Part shown: positions 44,815 to 54,006 of the stretch, piece after piece
How the letters are laid out: each line of letters opens with the position of its first letter
How positions within the stretch are numbered: position 1 is the first letter of the stretch
Source: Mycobacterium sp. GA-2829
Lineage (GTDB): Bacteria; Actinomycetota; Actinomycetes; Mycobacteriales; Mycobacteriaceae
DNA: 64,000 nt
Reading direction: 5' to 3'
Assembly: GCF_001499965.1 (NCBI RefSeq)
Contig: NZ_LQIT01000013.1
Coordinates: forward strand, 54,201 to 118,200
The notes under the pieces: generated by a model
Told to the model about the DNA's origin: nothing
The model's database searches: none
The model's input: the letters and a program-made list of their open reading frames with translations, nothing else
Program-made: the position numbers and the translations under genes

Positions 44815-45035
44815 GCCTCGTTCCTCCGATCGATCAATGATGTTCCCGCGAGGACGTCAACAGGAAATCGGTCCTGGAAAGCGGCGCGTGGCCTCGTGCC
44901 CAGCAACGCTGCGTGGCACAGAGTCAAGATGTTGGTGAGGTACACCACAGTGAGGTTATGGACGTAACCCACCGCGCTCTATGTCCGCGCAAGACACAGT
45001 TGATCCCTGTTTCGGTCCGCCGGGGATGCGCTCTT
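44815..45035. other. Intergenic, promoter region for the MFS gene
   Basis: A 221-base gap between the MFS start and the end of the PucR-like gene. No gene is supported. Confidence 0.4.
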
Positions 45036-46958
45036 CTACGAGCTCGCCCCCACACCGATGCGGTGGAGTTTCATGGCAAGCCGGAGTTCCAGGGTGCGGT
45101 CCACGCTGCGCCAATCGTCACCGAGTAGCCGTTGCAGCCGCTGCATCCGTTGTTTGACCGTGCTGACGTGGACATGCAGCAGCTCGGCCGCGGCGGTCGG
45201 CCCGCCATCGGTCGACAACAGCGCGTCGAGCGTGTGCAGCAGCTCGGTGCGGTGCTCGGCGTCGTAATTCACGACGGGTGCCAGCGCGCCCTCCACGAAC
45301 GCATGGATGTTCTTGTCCCGGCCGAGCACCAGGCCGAGGAACCCGAGGTCGTCCATGGTGCCCGACAACCGGTAGCCGCTCAGCCGGAGCATGGCGTCGC
45401 TGCAGGCGTGCGCCTCCTCGAAGAATCGGCGGACGTCGGAGCCGCCGCGAACCGGGCCCGCACCGGCGACGGACACCTCGGCGTCGGACGCGCGCCGCAT
45501 CGCCTCGGCGAGAGCCAGCGAGTTCTTCCGGGCGTCTTCGCCAGGGAGGAGCACCACCGCCGACGGCCGCTCGTCGGGCTGCATCCGATGGCACAGCCCG
45601 GCGAGGCCGTTCTTGGGCCTGGCCGCCTCGTGGGCCAGCGACGCGATCCGCCGATCCTGGAGATCGGCCCGCACGACGTGGATGGTGTACGGCGACCGCA
45701 CATCGAACTTCAGCTTCGCCGCCCGCTGCATCAGGTGCGCGGGGTTCTCCTTGCCGGAGACGAGGTCGTTGATGAAGTCGTCACGGCGAAAGCCCGCCGC
45801 ACCGGCCTCGGCTTCGGCACGCAGCAGCAGGATGGCCGCGGTGACCACGGCCCGCTCGATCACCTGGATGTCCGAGCGGGTGACGCCGGCCGGCGCGCGG
45901 AGGCACAGCACACCGTGCAGACCTGTGGTGGTGGTGACCGGTACCGCGGCGAGTTCGGACGTGGTCTGCGTCAGGTGGGTGGCGGCGGCCGAGCGAACGA
46001 GCTCGTCGGTGTGCTCGGTAGGGGTGAAGCCGCCGGCCTCGGCGAGCATGCGAACGTCGCGGTCGAACACCGCGAGTTGACCCTCGATGATCTCGACGAG
46101 CCCGGTGACCAGGTCGCTGAGTTGGGTGCCGGTCAACAGGACTCGGGCCAGCGTGTTGTGCACCTGAACCGACGCCGCCTGTCCGCGGGTGAGCTCGAGG
46201 TTGTCCGACTGCAAGGACATCAACGCCTGGTCGCGCTCCTCGGCCACCGCCACCCGGTCGATTGCCAGCGCGGCATGCGCCCCGAGTATCCGCAGCAGTT
46301 CGACATCGCTGAGGCTGAAGGTGCGTTCGTCCCGGTTCGCGGCGATGAGCGCGCCGATGATGCGCGGCCCGGTCGGTAGCGGCACCGCGGCGGCGGCGGT
46401 GATCCGCTCCTCGCGCACAGCCTGGTCGAGCTTCGTGTGATGGGTGAACGCGTCATCGTCCAGATATCGGGCGACGATCAACGGCAGCCCTGTCTCGATG
46501 ACCTTTCCGGTCATGGCCTCTCGGGCCGGAATGCGCAGGTCGCGCAGCTCACTGGTCAGTTCTCCGGATGCTGCCCCGAGGTAGGCGTGCTCACCCTCGG
46601 GTGTCGACAGCCAGAGGTAGGTCACGTCGGCGTGCAGGAGTCGGCGGGCCTGCTCGGCGACGTGCCGGTGCAAGCGCGTGGACTGATCGATGGCCGACAT
46701 GTCCGCGACGACGTCGAGCAGGTCGCGGTACTGGTCCTGACGGGCGCGGTGGTCGGCGGAGGTCTCCTGCAGCAGCGCCTGCACGGCCGACCGGAAGGCG
46801 GGGTCGTTGGGTTCCACGCGCTGCGGGAGGTAGGGGCTGAGGATGTCGGCGATGACGCGACCGACGGTGTCCGCAGTCGCGCCGGGGCGCGCGGTGATGC
46901 GCGCGATGTGGGACGCCAGGTGCACGAGGTCGGTCGCCGAATCAACAAGTGGACTCAA
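45036..46958 (-). CDS. PucR/CdaR-family regulator with GAF domain
   Basis: A 640-aa protein. I place the start at TTG 46958 because GGAGGAACGACA precedes it with ideal spacing; a GTG at 47003 lacks a ribosome-binding site. A GAF domain (about residues 95-250) has LLHADVTYLWLSTPEGEHAY and DVELLRILGAHAALAIDRVA. The central CdaR-like part and the C-terminal PucR helix-turn-helix (LLSTDGGPTAAAELLHVHVS, TVKQRMQRLQRLLG) are clear. Such proteins activate catabolic genes on sensing a small ligand. Likely a regulator of the cluster to its right. Confidence 0.88.
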   Translation of the reverse strand: MSPLVDSATDLVHLASHIARITARPGATADTVGRVIADILSPYLPQRVEPNDPAFRSAVQALLQETSADHRARQDQYRDLLDVVADMSAIDQSTRLHRHVAEQARRLLHADVTYLWLSTPEGEHAYLGAASGELTSELRDLRIPAREAMTGKVIETGLPLIVARYLDDDAFTHHTKLDQAVREERITAAAAVPLPTGPRIIGALIAANRDERTFSLSDVELLRILGAHAALAIDRVAVAEERDQALMSLQSDNLELTRGQAASVQVHNTLARVLLTGTQLSDLVTGLVEIIEGQLAVFDRDVRMLAEAGGFTPTEHTDELVRSAAATHLTQTTSELAAVPVTTTTGLHGVLCLRAPAGVTRSDIQVIERAVVTAAILLLRAEAEAGAAGFRRDDFINDLVSGKENPAHLMQRAAKLKFDVRSPYTIHVVRADLQDRRIASLAHEAARPKNGLAGLCHRMQPDERPSAVVLLPGEDARKNSLALAEAMRRASDAEVSVAGAGPVRGGSDVRRFFEEAHACSDAMLRLSGYRLSGTMDDLGFLGLVLGRDKNIHAFVEGALAPVVNYDAEHRTELLHTLDALLSTDGGPTAAAELLHVHVSTVKQRMQRLQRLLGDDWRSVDRTLELRLAMKLHRIGVGASS

Positions 46959-47089
46959 TGTCGTTCCTCCTGCCGCGACTCGCCGTCGTCGGCGACCCCA
47001 CACATCTCATGGTCCACGGCGTCTCCCTGGTTGAACAGCCTCTCGGCCGGTGGCCCTGAACCAATCGGAAATTGGGGGCCTCCCAGCAC

Positions 47090-47110
47090 TAGTACAACAC
47101 TGAACTATTT
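47090..47110 (+). promoter_or_regulatory. Candidate MarR operator, copy 1
   Basis: TAGTACAACACTGAACTATT lies 16 bases before the marR-like start. It matches the second copy at 53932-53951 (TAGTACAGTACTGAATAATT) in most positions; that copy contains a perfect AGTAC-A-GTACT palindrome. Confidence 0.55.
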
Positions 47111-47125
47111 AGTACCGTACATTCC

Positions 47126-47635
47126 GTGGTTGACGACAAGAAGCTGAACTGGCTCGATGACGACGAGCTTCGGGTCTATCGCGCGTTCAACCGGACATTC
47201 GATGCACTGAGCACCCATCTCAACGCCGAGTTGGAATCCAACAGTGGGCTGCCGAGAAGCTATTTCGACATCCTGTGGCGTCTGCGTCGCGAGCCGGGAC
47301 GGTCCATGCGCATGAGCCGGCTTGCCGAGGTCACCCACTCGAAGGCCAGCCGGATCACCCATGCGGTCGGCCGGCTCGAACAGGAGGGCCTGGTCCGCCG
47401 CGAGGTCCCCGCCGGCGATCGTCGCGGCTGGCTGGCGGTGCTCACCGACGCCGGACTCGCGCGGGCGGAGGCCGCCGCGCCCCAGTACGCCCGCAGCGTG
47501 CGCGAGAACTTCCTCGACCTGCTGAGCCCGGAGATGCGGACCCAGATGGTGGCGATCGGGGAGCACCTGCTGGCTCACCTCGAGCCCGCCGCGCTCCCGG
47601 AGGACGCCACCGGCGAACGCGGTGACGTGGCCTAG
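47126..47635 (+). CDS. MarR-family regulator
   Basis: A 169-aa protein from GTG 47126. The winged helix-turn-helix is clear: MRMSRLAEVTHSKASRITHA, VGRLEQEGLVRREVPAGDRR, GWLAVLTDAGLARAE. It is the first gene of the run that includes the CoA-transferase, thiolase and others. The TAGTAC site at its own promoter suggests autoregulation. Confidence 0.9.
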   Translation: MVDDKKLNWLDDDELRVYRAFNRTFDALSTHLNAELESNSGLPRSYFDILWRLRREPGRSMRMSRLAEVTHSKASRITHAVGRLEQEGLVRREVPAGDRRGWLAVLTDAGLARAEAAAPQYARSVRENFLDLLSPEMRTQMVAIGEHLLAHLEPAALPEDATGERGDVA

Positions 47636-47692
47636 ACACCAGCCGCAACCCAAGAATCACGCAACACCAGCACCGAAGTGAAAGGCCACACC

Positions 47693-48919
47693 GTGGATAA
47701 GGAAGCACTGGATACGCACGCCGGGCCAGGACCGCTGGCGGGTATCCGAGTACTCGAGGTCGCCAGCAACCTCGCCGCACCGTTCGCAGGCCGCCTGCTC
47801 GGCGACCTGGGCGCGGAGGTCGTCAAGGTCGAAGACGTCGAGAAACCCGATGCCAGCCGCAGCTGGCTGCCCATGAAGGGCGACACCGCGATGGCCTTCC
47901 TCGGGGCCAACTCGGGTAAGAAGTCGATCGGGATCAACCTGCGCACACCGCGCGGCCGGGAGTTGCTCGCGGAGCTCAGCCAGCACTTCGACGTGCTGAT
48001 CGAGGCCTTCCGGCCCGGTCGTTTCGCCAAGTGGGGCTTGGACTCCCAGACCCTGCGCCGGGCCAATCCCGGCCTTGTGGTGCTGCACATCTCGGGCTTC
48101 GGGCAGACCGGCCCCGACAGTGCGCGCCCCGGGTTCGGTACCGTCGCCGAGGCGGTCTCCGGATTCGCCTATGTCAACGGCTGGCCCCAGACCCCGCCCA
48201 CCAGCGCCCCGTTCGGTCTCTGCGATCACACGGCCGGACTGGCCGGCGCCTTCGCCGTCTCGGCCGCGCTGCGCAGCCGCGAGGTCACGGGTAAGGGCGA
48301 TGACGTCGACGTCGCGCTGTACGAGCCGATGATGGGCATGCTCGCCGACATGATCCTGGCCTACTCCTCTCTGGGGGAGGTCCAGGAGCGAGCCGGCAAC
48401 ACCGGCGTGCGGGCCTCGCCGCGCGGTATCTACGAGACCGCCGACGGCAAGTGGGTGGCCATCGCCGGTTCGTCGCAGAGCAATGCGATCCGGCTCTTCG
48501 ACGCGATGGGCCGGTCCGACCTGACCCAGGATCCGCGCTTCGCGACCAACGAAGCCCGGGTGGCCAACGACGAGGAACTCAACGAGATCCTGGCCGACTG
48601 GGCCAAGACCCAGACCCGCGACGTGATCCTGAAGCTGCTGACCGAGTTCGAGGTGGCCTCGGGTCCGGTGAACAACGCGACCGACATCGTCGAGGGTGAG
48701 CACTTCCGTCAGCGCGGGTCGGTGATCCCTTTCCTGTCAAGGGAACTGGGACCGCTGATGGGACCGGGTCCGATGGCCCGCTTCGGGGAGCATGCTCAGA
48801 TGACCAGCCGTCCGGATGCGCCGTCCTTCGGTGAGCACACCACGGCGATCCTCACCGGGGACCTGGGCCTGGACGAGACGGCCATCGCCGAATTGAAGGC
48901 GAACCGCATCATCGCCTGA
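47693..48919 (+). CDS. CaiB/BaiF family CoA-transferase (first copy)
   Basis: A 408-aa family III CoA-transferase from GTG 47693 (VDKEALDTHAGPGPLAGIRV), with AAAGG 7 bases upstream; GTG 47678 is an alternative. Family motifs: LEVASNLAAPFAGRLLGDLG, AEVVKVEDVEKPD, NSGKKSIGINLRTPRGRE, HISGFGQTGPDSARPGFG and a DDVDVALYEP region. Transfers CoA between acyl substrates. Substrate unknown. Confidence 0.9.
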   Translation: MDKEALDTHAGPGPLAGIRVLEVASNLAAPFAGRLLGDLGAEVVKVEDVEKPDASRSWLPMKGDTAMAFLGANSGKKSIGINLRTPRGRELLAELSQHFDVLIEAFRPGRFAKWGLDSQTLRRANPGLVVLHISGFGQTGPDSARPGFGTVAEAVSGFAYVNGWPQTPPTSAPFGLCDHTAGLAGAFAVSAALRSREVTGKGDDVDVALYEPMMGMLADMILAYSSLGEVQERAGNTGVRASPRGIYETADGKWVAIAGSSQSNAIRLFDAMGRSDLTQDPRFATNEARVANDEELNEILADWAKTQTRDVILKLLTEFEVASGPVNNATDIVEGEHFRQRGSVIPFLSRELGPLMGPGPMARFGEHAQMTSRPDAPSFGEHTTAILTGDLGLDETAIAELKANRIIA

Positions 48920-49025
48920 GCGCGACGTCCCACCGACCTCCACCAGCCATTGCCGACCGGGCGTGCACACCCCGTCGGTTGCTCAGTCATGCCGATGAGC
49001 ATTTCTCTCGAACGAAGGACCAACC

Positions 49026-50228
49026 ATGTCAGTAGATGACCACGCGGCCCGTGACGCGCTGATCGTCGGTTGTGTGCGATCGGCCATCGGTCGCGGCAAG
49101 GCCGGTGGGGCGTTGAGCGAGGTCCACCCGGCCGACCTGTTGGCGCAGGTGCTGCGCGGACTGCTGGACCAGTTCCCCAGCGTCGATCCCGGCGCGGTCC
49201 AGGACGTCATCGTCGGATGTGTCACCCAGGGCAGCGAGCAGTCCGGCACGCCGGGGCGGATGGCCTGGCTGTCGGCCGGCTACCCCGAGCATGTCCCGTC
49301 GGTGACGATCGACCGCAAGTGCTCCTCGAGTCAAGAGGCGATCCACCTGGCGTCGTATCAAATCGCCTGTGGTGCAGCCGATATCGTCATCGCCGCCGGT
49401 GTGGAATCGATGAGCCGGGTGCCCATGGGATCGTCGCGGGCGGGCGGAGACTTCTCCGGGCCGGGCGTCCGGAACCGGTACGCACCCGGGCTCATCCCGC
49501 AGGGTGTCGGCGCCGAACTCGTCGCGACGCGCTACGGCCTGTCGCGCCGTGACCTCGACGAGTACTCGGCGGAATCGCACCGGCGGGCCGCAGCTGCCCG
49601 GGAGCAGGGGCTGTTCGGACGTGAGATCGTCGCGGTGACCACACCCGGTGGTGTCGTGGAGGCCGACGAGACCATCCGGCCGCAGACCACCGTCGAACGG
49701 CTCGCCGATCTCAAGGTGGCCTTCGACACCGACACGTACCGGCAGCGGTTCCCCGAGCAGGACTGGAAAGTCACGGCGGGCAACTCCTCGCAGATCTCCG
49801 ACGGCGCCAGCGCCGTGCTGATGATGTCGGCGCGCGCCGCCGATGCCCTGGGCGTGCAGCCGCGGGCCAGGATCGTCGCCACCGCCGCCGTCGGCGACGA
49901 TCCGCTGCTCATGCTCACCGGCCCGATACCGGCCACCCGCAAGATCTTCGAAAATTCCGGACTGGACCTGGCCGACATCGGCCACATCGAACTCAACGAG
50001 GCCTTCGCCTCGGTGCCGCTGGCCTGGCACTCGGAGTTCAAATTCGACGCCGACAAACTCAACCCCCGCGGCGGCGCCATCGCGCTGGGGCATCCGCTCG
50101 GTGCCTCCGGCGCCCGGCTGATGACCACCATGGTGCACGGCCTGGAGGACAACGACCAGCAGTTCGGTCTCCAACTCATGTGTGCCGCAGGCGGAATGGC
50201 GACCGCAACCATCATCGAGCGGGTATGA
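49026..50228 (+). CDS. Thiolase (acetyl-CoA acetyltransferase family)
   Basis: A 400-aa thiolase from ATG 49026. Catalytic residues are visible: Cys in TIDRKCSSSQEAIHLAS, GHPLGASGARLMTTMVHGL (His) and the second Cys in MCAAGGMATATIIE. Length and NPRGGAIALGHP match the family. Probably cleaves a 3-ketoacyl-CoA in this pathway. Confidence 0.94.
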   Translation: MSVDDHAARDALIVGCVRSAIGRGKAGGALSEVHPADLLAQVLRGLLDQFPSVDPGAVQDVIVGCVTQGSEQSGTPGRMAWLSAGYPEHVPSVTIDRKCSSSQEAIHLASYQIACGAADIVIAAGVESMSRVPMGSSRAGGDFSGPGVRNRYAPGLIPQGVGAELVATRYGLSRRDLDEYSAESHRRAAAAREQGLFGREIVAVTTPGGVVEADETIRPQTTVERLADLKVAFDTDTYRQRFPEQDWKVTAGNSSQISDGASAVLMMSARAADALGVQPRARIVATAAVGDDPLLMLTGPIPATRKIFENSGLDLADIGHIELNEAFASVPLAWHSEFKFDADKLNPRGGAIALGHPLGASGARLMTTMVHGLEDNDQQFGLQLMCAAGGMATATIIERV

Positions 50229-50260
50229 GCCGCGAGAACGCAGACAGGTAGGAAGCAATC

Positions 50261-51019
50261 ATGGATGTGAACGGCAAAGCCGCACTGGTCACCGGGGCCG
50301 CATCGGGCCTCGGCGCAGCTACGGCGAGAAAGCTCGCCGCACAGGGTGCCCGCGTGGTCGTCGTCGACCTCAACGAGGAACTGGGCGAGAAGGTCGCCGC
50401 CGAGATCGGCGGCGAGTTCGTGGCCGCCGACATCACCCAGCCCGACGCGATCGGGACCGCCCTCGACCGCGCCGAAACCCTCGGCGAGTTACGGGCTCTG
50501 GTCCACTGCGCCGGCAAGGGTGGCTCCGTGCGCGTCGTCGGCCGCGACGGCGCGCCCGGCAGCCTCGAGGACTATACGAAGATCGTGAATCTCAACCTGG
50601 TCGGTACATACAACGTGCTCAGCCAGGCCGCAGCGCGGATGGCCGCGCTGCCCGAGACCCCGAACGGCCGCGGCGTCTGCGTGCTCACCGCCAGTGCCGC
50701 CGCCTTCGAGGGGCAGATCGGCCAGATCGCCTACTCGTCGGCGAAGGCCGGCATCGTGGGGATGACCCTGGTGGCCGCGAGAGATCTGGCGCGCCACGGC
50801 ATCCGGGTCGTCACGATCGCTCCCGGCGTGTTCGACACCCCCATCCTGAGCCGGTTCAGCGACGAGCAGAAGGCGAAGATGCACGCGCCCGCGGCCTACC
50901 CGCAACGGCTCGGCAGGCCCGAGGAGTTCGGCGACCTGGCCGCCTACGTGGTGTCCAATCCGATGCTCAACGGTGAGGTGATCAGGTTGGACGGCGGCCT
51001 GCGGATGGCGGCCCGATGA
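50261..51019 (+). CDS. SDR-family oxidoreductase (3-hydroxyacyl-CoA dehydrogenase-like)
   Basis: A 252-aa short-chain dehydrogenase from ATG 50261. The NAD motif GAASGLGAATARKLA and acidic VVVDLN suggest NAD preference. The catalytic YxxxK is in QIAYSSAKAGIVGM, with Ser in LTASAAAFEG. The protein resembles type 10 HSD/3-hydroxyacyl-CoA dehydrogenase enzymes in length and the FDTPIL motif. It overlaps the crotonase start. Confidence 0.9.
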   Translation: MDVNGKAALVTGAASGLGAATARKLAAQGARVVVVDLNEELGEKVAAEIGGEFVAADITQPDAIGTALDRAETLGELRALVHCAGKGGSVRVVGRDGAPGSLEDYTKIVNLNLVGTYNVLSQAAARMAALPETPNGRGVCVLTASAAAFEGQIGQIAYSSAKAGIVGMTLVAARDLARHGIRVVTIAPGVFDTPILSRFSDEQKAKMHAPAAYPQRLGRPEEFGDLAAYVVSNPMLNGEVIRLDGGLRMAAR

Positions 51020-51789
51020 CGGATATCGAAAGCCTGTTGTCGGTCACGCGGGAAGGCCCGGTCATGGTCTTGACCATGAACCGTCCCCGCGTGCGCAACG
51101 CGATGAACGCCGCGCTCGCGCAGGAGATCCACACCGCGCTCACCACCCTCGATGCCGATCCCGAGTTGCGGGTCGGGGTCATCACCGGCGCCGGGGGAGT
51201 GTTCTGTTCGGGCATGGACCTCAAGGCTTTCCGCGCCGGGGAACGGCCGAACGTGGAGGGCTACGGCTTCGCCGGCTTCACCGCGAAGCCGCCCGCCAAG
51301 CCGTTGGTGGCCGCGGTCGAAGGGTACGCCTTGGCGGGCGGATTCGAGATCGTCCTGGCCTGCGACCTGGTGGTGGCCTCGACCGAGGCGGTCTTCGGAC
51401 TGCCCGAGGTCAAGCGCGGCCTGACCGCCAATGCCGGCGGTCTGATGCGCCTTCCGGCCCGCGTGCCCTACCACCTCGCGATGGAACTGACCCTGACCGG
51501 GCGCCACTTCAGCGCCGAGGAAGCCAAGGCAACTTACCTGGTCAACAGGCTCGCCGAGCCCGGTCGCGCACTCGACGCGGCGATGGAACTGGCCCGCGAG
51601 GTCGCGGCCAACGCGCCCATGTCGCTCAAGGCGTCGAAGAAGGTGATCAACGAATCACCCTCCTGGCCAATCGATCAGCGGTTCGAGCGTCAGGAAGAGA
51701 TCGTCGACCCCGTCCGGAAGTCGGCGGATGCTCAAGAAGGGTCGCGCGCATTCCTCGAGAAGCGCGTACCGGTTTGGGCCGATCGCTGA
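51016..51789 (+). CDS. Enoyl-CoA hydratase/crotonase family protein
   Basis: A 257-aa crotonase from ATG 51016 (overlaps SDR stop by four bases). Oxyanion-hole motifs: VITGAGGVFCSGMDLKAF and VAAVEGYALAGGFEIVLACD; FGLPEVKRGLTANAGGLMRL follows. Acts on an acyl-CoA; exact reaction unknown. Stop overlaps the next start by one base (TGATG). Confidence 0.93.
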   Translation: MTDIESLLSVTREGPVMVLTMNRPRVRNAMNAALAQEIHTALTTLDADPELRVGVITGAGGVFCSGMDLKAFRAGERPNVEGYGFAGFTAKPPAKPLVAAVEGYALAGGFEIVLACDLVVASTEAVFGLPEVKRGLTANAGGLMRLPARVPYHLAMELTLTGRHFSAEEAKATYLVNRLAEPGRALDAAMELAREVAANAPMSLKASKKVINESPSWPIDQRFERQEEIVDPVRKSADAQEGSRAFLEKRVPVWADR

Positions 51790-52979
51790 TGGCGAGCATG
51801 CCGTTGCCGAGTGCAACCACCGTCGACGTCTACCAGTCCACGTTCGCCGATCTCGTCGCCGCACCGTTCACGAGCGCCGGGGCACCGCACCGGGCCGCTC
51901 GCATCGAGTCCGTCGATGTGCGCGTCAGGCGGTCCACGCTGGCGCATCCGGTCAACACCGCGAACTACCTGTCCGAGGACATGTACCACGTCGTGTGCCG
52001 GATCTGCACCGGCGATGGATCCACCGGGGTTGGACATGCCTTCGCGTTCACCCCCGAGCACGCCGCCGCGGTCAGCACCATGGCGCAGGGGCTGGCCAAG
52101 ACGGGTCTTGAGGGGGCGAGCGTGGCCGACCCGGTCACCTTGTGGCAGAACCTGTATCGCTCACTGGCGTTCGTCGGTCACGCCGGGATCTCGATGATCG
52201 GCCTGTCGATTCTGGACACCGCATGCTGGGATGCCCTCGGGCACGTCCTGGACGCACCGCTGACCGACATGCTCGGCGGAACAGCAACCGCAGTCGAGGC
52301 CTACGGTAGTGATCGGCTCTGGCTGGGCGACGATCTCGGGGAACTGGCGGACGGTGTCGCCGACATGCTCGACGATGGGTTCACGACCATCAAACTCAGA
52401 CTCGGCAGTCCGGAACTCGACGAGGATCTGCGGCGGGTGGAGGCCGTCCTCTCGCAGCTGCCGGATTCGGTGACGCTGCTCGTCGATGCGAACCAGGGCT
52501 GGGATCGCGAGCGGGCGGTCAAAGCCGCTGCCCGCCTTGCGGATTACCGCCTCGGCTGGCTCGAGGAGCCACTACGTTCGCACGACTGGGAGGGGCTGCG
52601 GGAGGTCGGCGCGGCCTGCCCCGACCTACGTCTGGCCGGTGGGGAATCCTGGTACGGGCCCGAGGAGGGTATCCGCGCGGTCACCACCGGCGACCTCGCC
52701 GTCTTCATGCCGGATCTGCAGCGGATGGGTGGGGTCACCGGCTGGCTCATCGCCGGTCAGGGCGCACTCGCGAGTGGTCGGGCGGTCTCACCGCACCTGT
52801 TCCCCGAGGTGTCGTATTCGCTGATGGCCGGCCTGCAGGTGCCCGGACCCATGGAGTACGTCACGTGGAGCCGCGACCTCTTCTCGGTGTGCCCGCGCCT
52901 GGAGAACGGTCAGGTGCTGCCCGGCAGCGGTCCGGGCCTGGGCGTGCAACTGGCGCCCGGGGTGATGGACGGCTCATGA
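51789..52979 (+). CDS. Enolase-superfamily enzyme (mandelate racemase/muconate lactonising type)
   Basis: A 396-aa protein from ATG 51789. The superfamily signature is complete: KLRLGS (K-x-R general base), LLVDANQGWD (first metal Asp), WLEEPLRSHD (Glu), LAGGESWYG (Glu) and the following AVFMPDLQRMGGVTGW. It abstracts a proton alpha to a carboxylate. In this operon a sugar-acid-like or cycloisomerase reaction is possible; substrate not deducible. Confidence 0.9.
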   Translation: MASMPLPSATTVDVYQSTFADLVAAPFTSAGAPHRAARIESVDVRVRRSTLAHPVNTANYLSEDMYHVVCRICTGDGSTGVGHAFAFTPEHAAAVSTMAQGLAKTGLEGASVADPVTLWQNLYRSLAFVGHAGISMIGLSILDTACWDALGHVLDAPLTDMLGGTATAVEAYGSDRLWLGDDLGELADGVADMLDDGFTTIKLRLGSPELDEDLRRVEAVLSQLPDSVTLLVDANQGWDRERAVKAAARLADYRLGWLEEPLRSHDWEGLREVGAACPDLRLAGGESWYGPEEGIRAVTTGDLAVFMPDLQRMGGVTGWLIAGQGALASGRAVSPHLFPEVSYSLMAGLQVPGPMEYVTWSRDLFSVCPRLENGQVLPGSGPGLGVQLAPGVMDGS

Positions 52980-53899
52980 GCCACCGAGACAAGCCGTTGG
53001 TATGGCTGCCGTTTGATCCGTCCAACCTGGGGGACACCCCCGAACAACTCCGGGTCGAACAGGTGGATCTCAAGGCGGGCCTGCCGGAATCGATCAGCGA
53101 GGTCGAGGTGTTCGTGCCGCCCTTCATCATGGGCTCGCGCGTGCGCAACGCGATCAGCCAGATGACCTCGCTGCGGATCGTGCAGACTTTGACCGCCGGC
53201 GTCGACAGCATCCGCAGTGCCGTACCGGCGGGGGTGACACTGTGCAACGGACGGGGCATTCACGACACCTCCACCGCCGAACTCGCGGTCACCCTGATTC
53301 TGTCGTCCCTGCGTGGCATTCCGGGATTCGTGCGTGATCAGGACAACCGTGCCTGGAATTCGGTGTGGCGTCCGGCGTTGGCCGACAAGCGGGTTCTGCT
53401 CATCGGGTACGGCTCGATCGGAAGGGCCATCGAAGCTCGGCTCACCCCGTTCGAATGTGAGGTGGTCCGGGTGGCGCGCAGCGCCCGTGACGGTATCCAC
53501 ACGATGGTTGACCTGCCCGACCTGCTCCCCGACGCCGACGTCGTGGTGCTGATCGTTCCGCTGACGTCTGAGACGCGCGGCATGGTCGACGCCAAGTTCT
53601 TCGCTCGGATGAAGCAGGGGGCACTCCTGGTGAACGTCGCACGCGGTCCCGTCGTCGACACCATCGACCTCGCCGATGCGCTGCGGTCGCGGCGCATCAC
53701 CGCTGCTGTGGATGTCACGGATCCGGAGCCGCTCACACCCGACAGCCCGCTGTACGACGTTCCGGGACTGTTGATCTCACCGCACGTGGGCGGCGCGAGT
53801 TCGGCGATGTGGCCGCGGGTCTACCGCTTGGTGCGCGAGCAGCTGGCCCGAATCGCGGTCGGCGAGCAGCCGATCAACGCCATGGCCGGAGAGTACTGA
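52976..53899 (+). CDS. D-2-hydroxyacid dehydrogenase
   Basis: A 307-aa NAD(P)-dependent dehydrogenase from ATG 52976, overlapping the upstream stop by four bases. The Rossmann motif is LIGYGSIGRAIEARL; catalytic residues appear as Arg in NVARGPVVDT, Glu in DVTDPEPLTP and His in LISPHVGGASSAMWPRV. It should reduce or oxidise a 2-oxo/2-hydroxy acid. Confidence 0.93.
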   Translation: MSHRDKPLVWLPFDPSNLGDTPEQLRVEQVDLKAGLPESISEVEVFVPPFIMGSRVRNAISQMTSLRIVQTLTAGVDSIRSAVPAGVTLCNGRGIHDTSTAELAVTLILSSLRGIPGFVRDQDNRAWNSVWRPALADKRVLLIGYGSIGRAIEARLTPFECEVVRVARSARDGIHTMVDLPDLLPDADVVVLIVPLTSETRGMVDAKFFARMKQGALLVNVARGPVVDTIDLADALRSRRITAAVDVTDPEPLTPDSPLYDVPGLLISPHVGGASSAMWPRVYRLVREQLARIAVGEQPINAMAGEY

Positions 53900-53931
53900 C
53901 GCCCGAGGAATTCGCCCCGCACTCCCGCCGA

Positions 53932-53951
53932 TAGTACAGTACTGAATAATT
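53932..53951 (+). promoter_or_regulatory. Candidate MarR operator, copy 2
   Basis: TAGTACAGTACTGAATAATT, containing the perfect palindrome AGTAC-A-GTACT, lies 55 bases before the isochorismatase-like start. It matches copy 1 at 47090 closely. Confidence 0.6.
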
Positions 53952-54006
53952 CGAAACTGGAAGACCAGCATTGCGGTATTGCCGCCCGATGCTCGAAAGG
54001 ACAGCA

